Assembly (NCBI RefSeq): GCF_900148495.1
Contig: NZ_FTRU01000008.1
Span: 620,001-684,000, forward strand
Source of the DNA: Negativibacillus massiliensis
GTDB lineage: Bacteria; Bacillota; Clostridia; Oscillospirales; Ruminococcaceae
Direction of reading: 5' to 3'
Length of the DNA stretch: 64,000 nt
A model generated the notes under the pieces. The model made no database searches and had not been told where the DNA came from. It saw only the letters and a list, made by a program, of their open reading frames with translations. How positions within the stretch are numbered: position 1 is the stretch's first letter; each line of letters opens with the position of its first letter. Positions 32,330 through 41,470 of the stretch are shown here, piece after piece. The position numbers and the translations under genes were made by a program.

Positions 32330-33013
32330 ATGACACCACAGGTGCTTCATGCTATGCTCGCCAGCGGCTGGCTCACAGTCGGCTCGGAGCGGCTGAATGT
32401 TTCTCCCAAAACAACCGAGCAGATCATTTTCTGGTTACAACAGGAAGAAGGCTTGACTGAATGTACCTTTGAACAGCTGGATCTGGCGACCCAGTATAGC
32501 CTGTTAAGCCACAACCAGTACTGCATTGAAATGGGGATGCCGCAGCGGAATCTTTGCGATTACCGCTTTTTCCATTTGCCGCGCGGGGAAAAAACAGAAT
32601 TTCTGTATACCGCGTTTGAGCGGACGGGTTTTGCGTATTACCAGCCGGTTACACTGTATGTCTACTGGGATACGGCGGCGCAGGAAGCGCGGCAGCTCAG
32701 CAGCAATTCCCCCTTCCTGACACAGCGGCTGGCCATCCTGCGGGGAATCAGCAGGGAGCAGGCGATTTCTGTGGGAAAGGAGGATTTTCTTCTGGATCTG
32801 AAGTTTTACTGCGAGCATTGGCAAAGGGAATTAGAAGATAGAAAAAGGGATGCCTGTAAAAAGGACACCCAAAAGCAGAAAAAAATCCATGTGTCGGATA
32901 TCAAGCCCTTTGTGCCGCCCCAAAATCCCAGAACGGTACGTATAGTAAAGCTTGGTACAGTGCGCGTCGATGAAACAAAATTTTTGCGCTATACCTTGGA
33001 AAACGAAGGGTGA
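32330..33013 (+). CDS. Hypothetical protein, 227 aa
   Basis: Not recognised. The 227 residues contain no signal peptide or membrane segment. The first 75 residues are helical, the middle (about 75-170) has aromatic-rich strands (AFERTGFAYYQPVTLYVYWD), and residues 170-195 are strongly charged and Lys-rich (RKRDACKKDTQKQKK), a probable linker to a short beta tail. Charge and length would allow nucleic-acid binding, but no known motif is seen. It has its own promoter and a GGAGGGG ribosome site, and is divergent from the Cys-rich spore-type gene. A hairpin at 33022 may end it. Confidence 0.7.
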   Translation: MTPQVLHAMLASGWLTVGSERLNVSPKTTEQIIFWLQQEEGLTECTFEQLDLATQYSLLSHNQYCIEMGMPQRNLCDYRFFHLPRGEKTEFLYTAFERTGFAYYQPVTLYVYWDTAAQEARQLSSNSPFLTQRLAILRGISREQAISVGKEDFLLDLKFYCEHWQRELEDRKRDACKKDTQKQKKIHVSDIKPFVPPQNPRTVRIVKLGTVRVDETKFLRYTLENEG

Positions 33014-33424
33014 GCAAAGTAAAAATCCGCGCTGATTGCAGCACGGATTTTCAGGAGAGTATTATGAAGAAAATATTGAAGATATCAAAATAAATCTATA
33101 CGGAGATAAAAACCCCGGCAGCTAGTAATACATCACTAGTACTGCATCAAATCCCATTTTGTGGAAGAGAATAGTTAGTCTGCCCCGCCCACTATGCCGG
33201 TGTTCCGTCCACATAATGGGCTAACAGTTGTTCTATTTTTTAAAAAAAGAACCGACGAAGAAAAATATATCCATATAAAAAATATTAGAAGGAAGAATAA
33301 TTTATTCCATCAACACCTCTTTTCTTTTGTTTGACCTAAGTATACTGACAAAATATGTATTGTGTATAACCTGTATTTAAACAATAGTGGTCACTTTTGT
33401 AAAGAAAGATTGAAGAAGAAATGA
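33014..33424. other. Intergenic region with hairpins and no supported gene
   Basis: 411 bases. A hairpin at 33022-33051 (AAAATCCG...CGGATTTT) probably ends the preceding gene. A nine-codon frame at 33064-33093 has a good ribosome site but is too short to call. An imperfect hairpin with CTAGT/ACTAG lies at 33118-33145. The rest is AT-rich with no readable motif. Confidence 0.5.
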
Positions 33425-33931
33425 TCATAATTTGTACGAAAATTGGTTTAAAAGCTTCCCAAAACATAATACTTTTTCATCTGGAGTAAATCCGAGTTTT
33501 TCCAAAACACGAATAGAAGCAGTGTTTTCGGGATAGGCAAGTGCATAAACAAAATCCCAGTGATAGTTCTTTTGAGCATAGTCTAGACAAATGCAAGCAG
33601 CTTCCGAAGCGATTTTCTTCCCCCATGAGGAAGGATCAAAAGCATAGAGAAGCTCGACATCCTCCCCGTTTTCCAAGGGTAGAAAACCACAATGCCCGAT
33701 CAGTTTCCCGCTTTCCTTTAAAATAACTGCCCATACACCAAAACCGTTTTTATCAAGACAATTCTGAAAATGAATCAGTACCTGACGGACATCTTCCGGA
33801 GTTTTCTCCTTTCCGGTGCCTAAAAAGCAGGTGACCTGAGGGTTTGTCATAATAGCTGTGTAGTCTTTTAAATCTTCTTTAGAAAATTGACGAAGAATCA
33901 ATCGCTCGGTATATAACGTGTCCAGTTTCAT
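33425..33931 (-). CDS. GNAT family N-acetyltransferase (RimJ/RimL-like)
   Basis: A 168-residue acetyltransferase of the RimJ/RimL type: start LYTERLILRQFSKEDLKDY is typical, then GVWAVILKESGKLIGHCGF, ELLYAFDPSSWGKKIASEA (acetyl-CoA loop W-G-K-K-I-A), and YPENTASIRVLEKLGF. It should acetylate an N-terminal or small-molecule amine. ATG 33931 follows AAGGAGG; the long upstream extension of the frame covers the terminator and another gene and is not coding. It is followed by no obvious terminator. Substrate unknown. Confidence 0.92.
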   Translation of the reverse strand: MKLDTLYTERLILRQFSKEDLKDYTAIMTNPQVTCFLGTGKEKTPEDVRQVLIHFQNCLDKNGFGVWAVILKESGKLIGHCGFLPLENGEDVELLYAFDPSSWGKKIASEAACICLDYAQKNYHWDFVYALAYPENTASIRVLEKLGFTPDEKVLCFGKLLNQFSYKL

Positions 33932-33952
33932 AGAAAACCTCCTTGTAATAAA

Positions 33953-33984
33953 AAAGACGATACCTTTCACAAGGTATCGTCCAG
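33953..33984 (-). terminator. Terminator of the gene at 33999
   Basis: Minus-strand stem GACGATACC/GGTATCGTC around TTGTGAAA, followed by TTTTTT. Confidence 0.85.
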
Positions 33985-33998
33985 AGTTCTTAGAAAAA

Positions 33999-34289
33999 TT
34001 AGCTGATGCGGATCTGAGCAGCTTTTTCCGGTTTGAAGTCGTTTTCCAGGTCGTAGATGTTGTGGGTGGTGGAGTCACGCAGAACACGGCCATTGAGGGA
34101 ATAGGTACGGATGAAACGTTTGTTGTCAACGGTGGTCCAGTACTCGGTATCCCAGGTCAGGTAGCCGTCGCCATCAGTTTCTGGTGCAGGAAGAACGAAA
34201 TCTACCTGACGGCCAGCTCTCATTAATTCGATCAGTTTCTGGTAATCTACTTCCAGCTCAACTTTGTTTACGATATCTGTTGCTTTCAT
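33999..34289 (-). CDS. Hypothetical protein, 96 aa
   Basis: Not recognised. A 96-residue soluble protein: a helical N-terminal half (DYQKLIELMRAGRQVDF) and a beta-rich, aromatic middle (TDGDGYLTWDTEYWTTVD) ending in a charged tail. No signal or metal motif. ATG 34289 with AAAGGA upstream is preferred over the in-frame start at 34340. Codon use looks like that of the well-expressed genes nearby. It lies downstream of the similarly unknown gene at 34450, with about 160 bases between them. Confidence 0.7.
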   Translation of the reverse strand: MKATDIVNKVELEVDYQKLIELMRAGRQVDFVLPAPETDGDGYLTWDTEYWTTVDNKRFIRTYSLNGRVLRDSTTHNIYDLENDFKPEKAAQIRIS

Positions 34290-34449
34290 GTTGACACAGT
34301 CCTTTCCAGGAAGAAAGCGGAAGGACCCGCCGCGAAACAATCCGCTGTGGGAAAAATCCGCTACTCCAATACAAAATATAACTCAAAGTTATTATACTCT
34401 TTTTTGCGACAATGCACAATCCCTAATTTGCAGAAAAAGGACAAAAAGA

Positions 34450-34875
34450 TTAGAAGCCACGCAGAGTAGCCTGGATGTCGACACCCATACGGGTAAATAC
34501 CGCGGTGATCTTCTGGCGTGCAGCGCGGACATCCTGTTTTTTGTTGAGGATTTCACGATCGTTTAAGTCACGGTTTTTCTCGCTGCGTTTGTCAGCTGGT
34601 GCATCCAGATCGTCGCGCAGGAAGTTTAAGCCGATGTAGATAACTTTCAGTTCGTTAAGACTCAACGACTGACGGTTGTGTTCGAGCTGTTTGCGTACCG
34701 AAGCGATAAAACCAAGGTTCTGCAAAGCGTTCTCCTCACTTACTTCCTTAAAGTTTTTGCGCTCCAGAAAACCGTTGATGTCTGCTTCCAGAAGGTTCAG
34801 ACCCTCTTCGATACAGTCCAGATCAGACTGATACAGAGCGTTGGAGGTGACATCCTTTTTTATATTACATTTCAA
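34450..34875 (-). CDS. Hypothetical helical protein, 141 aa (TTG start)
   Basis: Not recognised. A 141-residue protein predicted to be almost wholly alpha-helical, rich in Leu, Glu, Asp and Asn, with no signal peptide or membrane segment. The start codon appears to be TTG at 34875: the AAAGGA site lies 10 bases upstream and no ATG is better placed. It has no functional motif. Divergent from asnS, with the asnS promoter in the gap. Confidence 0.65.
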   Translation of the reverse strand: MKCNIKKDVTSNALYQSDLDCIEEGLNLLEADINGFLERKNFKEVSEENALQNLGFIASVRKQLEHNRQSLSLNELKVIYIGLNFLRDDLDAPADKRSEKNRDLNDREILNKKQDVRAARQKITAVFTRMGVDIQATLRGF

Positions 34876-34981
34876 TGAAATTACATCCTTTCTTTAAGTG
34901 ATATCCACAGATATTTTATCACACTTCTGCGATAAACACAATCTTTGGCAAAATTTTTATGAAAAGCGTCTGATAAGTGGA

Positions 34982-35010
34982 TTGATTATTGCGGCAAAAC
35001 GTATTATAAT
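34982..35010 (+). promoter_or_regulatory. asnS promoter
   Basis: TTGATT (34982-34987), 17 bases, TATAAT (35005-35010). No T-box leader features are seen in the roughly 80-base leader. Confidence 0.75.
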
Positions 35011-35098
35011 AAGCTATATTGTGGACGAGAAGTCCCTAGAATCCAGTTTGTGTCTTTCATATTTTTATGAGGATAAATTATAAATGGAGGTAAAAACG

Positions 35099-36493
<1,395 letters not shown>

Positions 36494-36583
36494 ACAAAAA
36501 TACAAAAGCAAAAAATGCAAGCCACTTTTCCGCAAGGATTGGTGGCTTGTCTTGTATGATCGATTATTTGGGAGGAAATCCTA

Positions 36584-37396
36584 GTGAAGACAACATTCTT
36601 TTTAAAAGGAAAAAAATCCAGATTGGGTGCGCAAGAGTGCAGGAAAGTTCTGGAAAAGCTCATTGGGAAAAAGATAGATTCTCTTGCAGAGGGACTAAAA
36701 AATCTTTCGATTAAAAAGGTTTTCATAGAGCCGCTCTGTTTTGGTGAATTTACAGCAATTCAGCGTGCAGCAGAGCTTGGGGTAGAGGTATGTGTGTCAG
36801 CAGGAGAAGAAGACGATGCCGGGATGCTCGAGGAGCTTGAAAAGATCAAGCAGTCTGGGATTGAGGTGGAATTTATCCCAAAAACAGAGCCTGTTAAGGT
36901 GCTTTTGGCAGAAGAAGAGGTCGGCGAAACCTTTTCGGTCCTTGTTGTCATCGGAGAAGAACCGCAGACAGAACAAGTTGCGCTTCTCAGCTGCAACATT
37001 GATGATTCCACTGGCGAGGAGCTGGGCTGGGCGATGGAAAAGCTGCTGGAAGAGGGCGCGAAGGATGTGTTCTTTATCCCAATTCAAATGAAGAAAAATC
37101 GCCCTGCGGTGATGCTCAACGTCCTGTGCGGCAAGGGCGAGGAACAGAAGTTTGCAAAGATTTTGATGCAGGACACCTCGACCATCGGTGTGCGCTGGAA
37201 CTATTTTGACCGCGCGGTAATGCAGCGTGAGGCGGTAACGGTAAAATCTCCATGGGGAGAGCTGAAAGGGAAACGGTGCAGCTTTGAAGGAATCAGCAAG
37301 ACGACCATCGAATATGAATCCGCAAAAAAGGCAGCCAGAGAGTATGGCTGCCCGGTAGGAAGAATTTTGCGCTGGAATGTGGATGGGGAAAGATAA
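36584..37396 (+). CDS. LarC C-terminal-like protein (nickel-pincer cofactor family)
   Basis: A 270-residue protein with a GTG start at 36584 after GGGAGGAAA. Residues about 125-265 match the C-terminal half of LarC, which inserts nickel into the pincer cofactor of lactate racemase: LSCNIDDSTGEELGWAMEKLLEEGAKDVFF, IPIQMKKNRPAVMLNVLC and TSTIGVRW. The LarC1 half (normally beginning with a D-x-x-x-G-x-S-G-D-M motif) is absent. Instead about 120 residues of a different, Lys/Glu-rich domain stand in front. No larA, larB or larE is nearby. It could be an intact stand-alone variant or a protein with another metal-related job. Confidence 0.75.
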   Translation: MKTTFFLKGKKSRLGAQECRKVLEKLIGKKIDSLAEGLKNLSIKKVFIEPLCFGEFTAIQRAAELGVEVCVSAGEEDDAGMLEELEKIKQSGIEVEFIPKTEPVKVLLAEEEVGETFSVLVVIGEEPQTEQVALLSCNIDDSTGEELGWAMEKLLEEGAKDVFFIPIQMKKNRPAVMLNVLCGKGEEQKFAKILMQDTSTIGVRWNYFDRAVMQREAVTVKSPWGELKGKRCSFEGISKTTIEYESAKKAAREYGCPVGRILRWNVDGER

Positions 37397-37397
37397 G

Positions 37398-37754
37398 CTA
37401 ATGTTTTTGTTTTCGAAAGTAGATTGCGGCGGCGATCAGTTGAATTGCAAATACAGCAATGGAAATCGTCAAAAGCAGGGATTGTGAGGTAAACGGCTTA
37501 AAATACCACTCCATCTTTTCCAGATGAGTCAGACGAGCTGTTAAAAGAGAAATAAGAAGGCTCAGTATGTTTCCAATGAAGAAAACAACGACGTTATGAC
37601 TTCGGATACAAAGACGATACAACACAAAGAACGCCACAGCCATGACACCATAAAGGAGCATGGTGCGATACATCGCATCACCGTAAACGGCAGGGAAAGT
37701 ATAGGGAATACAGTATGCTATTAGAATGAAAAGTCTAATATACCATTTTCTCAT
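37398..37754 (-). CDS. Hypothetical membrane protein, 118 aa
   Basis: A 118-residue integral membrane protein with about four hydrophobic segments (near 5-22, 33-47, 54-70 and 92-112). No conserved catalytic residues stand out. It ends 1-2 bases from the convergent LarC-like gene. It follows the helicase-nuclease gene by 29 bases on the same strand and may be co-transcribed with it, although a functional link is not evident. Confidence 0.7.
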   Translation of the reverse strand: MRKWYIRLFILIAYCIPYTFPAVYGDAMYRTMLLYGVMAVAFFVLYRLCIRSHNVVVFFIGNILSLLISLLTARLTHLEKMEWYFKPFTSQSLLLTISIAVFAIQLIAAAIYFRKQKH

Positions 37755-37783
37755 ACAAAAGATCTCCCATGTTTTAAGATGAA

Positions 37784-40249
37784 TTAATCTATAGAAGATT
37801 CTGACCAGAAATCATGAAGGATTTTAGATAACCCATCGTTGTCATAGACGATACGGGCATGGTGCCAGTGTTCGGGGAAGAGCCGGAGATAAGCAGGAGT
37901 GGAAAACCGATCATCCAGCAGAAGCACTACACCGCGGTCATTCTGTCCGCGGATAACCCGGCCAGCTGCCTGAAGCACCTTGTTCATGCCGGGGTAGCGG
38001 TAGGCAAAATCGTAGCCCTGATTGTTTTTTTGTTGGTAGTAATCCCGCAAGATTTCCTGTTCTGTTCCGACTTTGGGAAGTCCCGTTCCAATAATCGCGG
38101 TACCGAGCAGTTTTTCCCCTTTTAGATCCACCCCTTCGGAATAGATCCCACCCAGAACGGCAAATCCGAGCAGCGCAGGGGAAGAATCGGGATGATCAAA
38201 CTGCTGCAAAAAATCAGCACGCTCCTGATCGTCCATCTGTGGCGACTGGCAGATCAGACGGATATTAGGATAGAGCTTTGAGAAGACCTCCGCTTCCTTT
38301 TCCAGATACTGATAGGAAGGAAAGTAAGCAAGATAGTTTCCTTTTTTGGCGCTGACCATCTGGTGAATCAGCTGCGCGATGGGGACAAGGCTTTCCTCCC
38401 TTGCTGCCCAGCGGGTGTTGATCTGCCCACAGACCAGCAGACAGAGGTTTTCCTGCGAGAATGGGGAAGGAAAAGAGTAGGAATTTGTCTTTTCTTGAGG
38501 ATGATCGCAGCCCAGCACCGTTTTATAATAAGAGGGAGGGGACAGAGTCGCCGAAAACAGCGCGGTAGTCTGTCCGAGCTTCATGCGGTTGTCAATCATG
38601 GGGGCAGGATCGAGGCAAAGGAGTTTTACCGTGACCTGACTGCCTTTGGTACTGACAAAAAAACAGAATTTATGCTGTAATTCTTCGGTGTCTGCAAGTT
38701 CGGCAATTCGCAGGAAGAACCGCAGGTCAAAATAAAATTGCAGGATTTCCTGGGGAATGTTTTCCTCCACTTGAAAGAGAGTGTATTTTCGGCTTTGCCG
38801 CCGTTCTTCCAGAAACTGAGAACAGCAAGAAAGGGTGTTTTGCGCTGCTTTCCAAAACGGTTTGGGGATGGATGGGAAGGAAAGAGAGTGTTCGGAATTA
38901 TCTCCCTGAGCTAGAATCTGCTTTTTAAGGGAAAGCATTTCCCGATTGAGCGTGTTAAGGCTTTTGGAAAGTGGCTTAAAGAGCGGCTCTGCCAGCTTTT
39001 TGCAGGTGAGCACATCGGATTTTTGCAGCATGGCAGAGTACATTCCGCGTGCGCGGTCGAGCAGGTTGTGTGCCTCATCAATCAGAAAAGCATATCTGTC
39101 CCGATGGTCGAAAAATCGCTTGAGGTAGACAACTGGGTCAAACAGGTAGTTGTAGTCACAAATAATGGCGTCGCACCAGGAGGAGAGATCCAGCCCCAAT
39201 TCAAAAGGACAGAGCGTTTTTTCCTTTGCCCAGTGCTCGATAGTCTGGCGGGTGAAGGAGTCCTCTTTTTCCAGCATCTCAAACAGGACATCCTGAATCC
39301 GGTCAAAGTAATCTTTGGCATAGGGGCAGTCATCCGGATTGCACAGGCGTTCCGGCAAAAAACAGATTTTGTCCTTTGCAGTAAGGGTCACCCGCTTGAG
39401 TCTCAGTCCCTTTTGCTGCATGAGGGAAAAACCTTCCTCCGCAACAGCGCGGGTGGAGGTTTTGGCAGTCAGATAAAACAGATGGGAAACAAGTCCTTCC
39501 CCCATTGCTTTGATAGAAGGAAAAAGAGAGGAAATTGTTTTGCCGATTCCCGTAGGCGCCTGACATAAAACGCGGGAACCAGCAGCAGCGGCGCGATAAA
39601 TGACAGCAGCCATCTGTCGCTGACCGGCGCGGTAGGACTCAAATGGGAAGGGAAGTTCTCTGGCGCTTTTGTCGCGAATCTGGGTCCATTCAAACCGCAT
39701 AACAGCCCAGCGGCGGTAAGCCTGCAGCAGTCCGGTGTAAAAGGTTTGAAGCTCAAGTGTAGAAAAAATTTGCGTAAACGAAATCGTTTCTTCCGTTTCC
39801 ACCTGACAATAGATCAGGCGGACGCGGACAGAAGAAAGCTTTTCTTTTTGGGAGAGGATAAAGGCATAGCATTTTGCCTGTGCCCAATGCAGCGGACGGT
39901 ATCCGGCTGAGGAGGGGTCACCGCTTAAAGAGGACAGAGGAAGTTCAGTGGTTTTGATTTCCTCAATAATGGTTCCCTCTGAATCGGTGAGGATGGCGTC
40001 GGCACGTCCAAAAATGTGGTACAGGATGCCGTTTTCCACGCGGTCGTCGGACAGTGCCACCTCGGAGTGGTAGCGGTCACCATATTCTGTTTTGGATTGG
40101 CGCTGCAACTTTCGGTGCAGACGGGAACCTTCGTTGGCACGCTGGTATAAGTCTCCGCCGCCGTAGCGATTATCAATGCTGCCGCTTGCCAACACAAACT
40201 CCACCAACTCTCGAATCGGCAGAGAAACTTCTGCAAAATATTCCTGCAT
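37784..40249 (-). CDS. RecB-like nuclease fused to XPD/DinG-type DNA helicase
   Basis: An 821-residue ATP-dependent helicase. The first 200 residues carry a RecB/Cas4-type PDDEXK nuclease: GRADAIL (Asp), IIEEIKTT (E-x-K) and HWAQAKCYAF (Q-x-x-x-Y). Walker A is LCQAPTGIGKT and the DEAH box LIDEAHNLLD. Between them lie four cysteines (KIC, RLC, DDC, TLC) placed as in the Fe-S cluster of XPD-family helicases. The C-terminal helicase domain ends with QAAGRVIRGQNDRG, motif VI. It probably unwinds and trims damaged or recombining DNA. ATG 40249 follows GGGGGAC. Confidence 0.92.
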   Translation of the reverse strand: MQEYFAEVSLPIRELVEFVLASGSIDNRYGGGDLYQRANEGSRLHRKLQRQSKTEYGDRYHSEVALSDDRVENGILYHIFGRADAILTDSEGTIIEEIKTTELPLSSLSGDPSSAGYRPLHWAQAKCYAFILSQKEKLSSVRVRLIYCQVETEETISFTQIFSTLELQTFYTGLLQAYRRWAVMRFEWTQIRDKSARELPFPFESYRAGQRQMAAVIYRAAAAGSRVLCQAPTGIGKTISSLFPSIKAMGEGLVSHLFYLTAKTSTRAVAEEGFSLMQQKGLRLKRVTLTAKDKICFLPERLCNPDDCPYAKDYFDRIQDVLFEMLEKEDSFTRQTIEHWAKEKTLCPFELGLDLSSWCDAIICDYNYLFDPVVYLKRFFDHRDRYAFLIDEAHNLLDRARGMYSAMLQKSDVLTCKKLAEPLFKPLSKSLNTLNREMLSLKKQILAQGDNSEHSLSFPSIPKPFWKAAQNTLSCCSQFLEERRQSRKYTLFQVEENIPQEILQFYFDLRFFLRIAELADTEELQHKFCFFVSTKGSQVTVKLLCLDPAPMIDNRMKLGQTTALFSATLSPPSYYKTVLGCDHPQEKTNSYSFPSPFSQENLCLLVCGQINTRWAAREESLVPIAQLIHQMVSAKKGNYLAYFPSYQYLEKEAEVFSKLYPNIRLICQSPQMDDQERADFLQQFDHPDSSPALLGFAVLGGIYSEGVDLKGEKLLGTAIIGTGLPKVGTEQEILRDYYQQKNNQGYDFAYRYPGMNKVLQAAGRVIRGQNDRGVVLLLDDRFSTPAYLRLFPEHWHHARIVYDNDGLSKILHDFWSESSID

Positions 40250-40343
40250 AAATAAGTCCCCCAAAACATGACAAGATAATACGATTACTATCTTATCACA
40301 ATTTGAGAAAAAAGGAAAATGGGAAAAAGAAAGGATGACCTGG

Positions 40344-40892
40344 ATGGAATGGATACAGAAGATTGATTTTGCAGTGCTCGATTGGATTCAGCAGCATATC
40401 AAAGGGGATTTTCTGGATTTTTTGATGCCCCTAATTACAGCGCTTGGCAATGGAGGAATCTTCTTTGGACTACTGGCAGTTTTTTTGCTGTGCAGAAAAA
40501 AATATCGTCGTGCAGGAATTGCGTTGCTGGGCGGATTGACCTTTTGCCTGATTTTTGGAAATTTACTGCTTAAACCGTTAGTGGCTCGGATTCGACCTTA
40601 TGACTTAATGGAAGGAATAGAGCTGTTGATAAAGCCATTGAAGGACTATTCTTTTCCATCCGGGCACACAATGGCTTCCTTTGCCTGTGCCAGTGTTTTT
40701 TGGAACTATCGCGATACTTTTAAAAAATGGTCGATCATTGCTTTGATTTTGGCTTTTTGTGTCGCATTTTCTAGATTGTATCTGTATGTTCACTTTCCAA
40801 CGGATGTTCTCTGTGGAGGACTGTTAGGTTGGCTATTTGGCTGGGTTGCTTGCCGGATTGCTGACAGAGTTTGGCTTAAAAAGGCAGTATAA
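40344..40892 (+). CDS. PAP2 family phosphatase
   Basis: A 182-residue membrane phosphatase with about five hydrophobic helices. The three phosphatase motifs are visible: KPLVARIRP (K-x6-RP), PSGHTMASF (PSGH) and SRLYLYVHFPTDVLCG (S-R-x5-H-x3-D). Such enzymes dephosphorylate phosphatidate or undecaprenyl pyrophosphate on the outer face of the membrane. ATG 40344 is preferred over 40335 since AAAGG precedes it at proper spacing. It is divergent from the helicase gene and ends in a strong terminator. Confidence 0.94.
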   Translation: MEWIQKIDFAVLDWIQQHIKGDFLDFLMPLITALGNGGIFFGLLAVFLLCRKKYRRAGIALLGGLTFCLIFGNLLLKPLVARIRPYDLMEGIELLIKPLKDYSFPSGHTMASFACASVFWNYRDTFKKWSIIALILAFCVAFSRLYLYVHFPTDVLCGGLLGWLFGWVACRIADRVWLKKAV

Positions 40893-40905
40893 TCTTTGTA
40901 AAATG

Positions 40906-40944
40906 AAGACAGGCTCCGTTTTTTTATAAACGGAGCCTGTCTTT
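40906..40944 (+). terminator. Terminator of the PAP2 gene
   Basis: Perfect stem AGACAGGCTCCGTTT with its complement, T-rich loop and tail; its mirror symmetry also suits the minus-strand gene at 40983. Confidence 0.88.
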
Positions 40945-40982
40945 AAGAAGAAGGAATAAAAAAATGGGTTATCTATAAAAAG

Positions 40983-41150
40983 TTAGTGGGTATCGTTTGT
41001 GTGATTTGCAGCGTGGGAACAACAGGAGCATCCGCCGCCACAGCTTCCCGAGCATCCGGAACAGCCTCCTGCCTTACGTGTTTTTATAATATTTCGAATT
41101 GCCAAAACTGCCAGAATCAGCAGGATTGCAGCAATAATCCATGTGCCCAT
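40983..41150 (-). CDS. FeoB-associated Cys-rich membrane protein
   Basis: A 55-residue protein: one N-terminal membrane helix (about residues 3-19, WIIAAILLILAVLAI), a short basic stretch (IIKTRK), then a cytoplasmic tail with seven cysteines (GGCSGCSGSCGGGCSCC) and several His. This is the FeoB-associated family, normally next to ferrous-iron transporters; no feoA or feoB is in this window. The Cys/His tail may bind iron or another metal. ATG 41150 follows CAGGAGG; the longer frame to 41219 runs through the palindromic operator. Expression is probably iron-controlled through that operator. Confidence 0.88.
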   Translation of the reverse strand: MGTWIIAAILLILAVLAIRNIIKTRKAGGCSGCSGSCGGGCSCCSHAANHTNDTH

Positions 41151-41178
41151 AGTCTGAACCTCCTGTATTAATTTGTGA

Positions 41179-41192
41179 TTAGCAATTGCTAA
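41179..41192. promoter_or_regulatory. Palindromic operator (DtxR-like) before the Cys-rich gene
   Basis: Perfect palindrome TTAGCAATTGCTAA flanked by GTGA and TCAC arms, lying just downstream of the -10 of the minus-strand promoter. Its TTAG...CTAA ends resemble DtxR/MntR-type metal-regulator boxes; the regulator is inferred. Confidence 0.65.
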
Positions 41193-41209
41193 CTCACTTG
41201 TTTGAGATA

Positions 41210-41238
41210 AGATTACCATATCAAATGAGCTTTGTCAA
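41210..41238 (-). promoter_or_regulatory. Promoter of the FeoB-associated Cys-rich gene
   Basis: Minus strand TTGACA (41233-41238), 17 bases, TAATCT (41210-41215) with an extended TGG. Confidence 0.7.
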
Positions 41239-41363
41239 GAGAAAAATCAAAGAAAAATGAACAAAAGAAGTATTGTTTGATAAAATAAAAATGTGCACTT
41301 AAACTGTCAAAAACAAGAAGAAAAGAAAAAAAGATGTTTTTTTCTGTCAGCAGTCAAAATAAA

Positions 41364-41392
41364 TTGACAATCAGAGAAGAGATTGATAAACT
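41364..41392 (+). promoter_or_regulatory. purB promoter
   Basis: TTGACA (41364-41369), 17 bases, TAAACT (41387-41392). Confidence 0.6.
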
Positions 41393-41470
41393 AAAAAGGA
41401 AAGAAAATCCTCAAAACAACGTGGAATAAAAAGAGGAAACTGCCAAAGAGAAGTATGGAGGAATGTTATA

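Noticed and set aside
33064-33093. A nine-codon frame with a good ribosome site (MKKILKISK)
   Set aside because: Too short, no promoter seen and no attenuated gene downstream on the same strand.
33118-33300. Possible transposase remnant in the gap before the GNAT gene
   Set aside because: A short minus-strand stretch reads without stops but matches no family I can name, so it is left undescribed.
34878-35098. A T-box leader before asnS
   Set aside because: The leader is short and lacks the T-box bulge sequence and specifier-loop structure; the hisS leader likewise.
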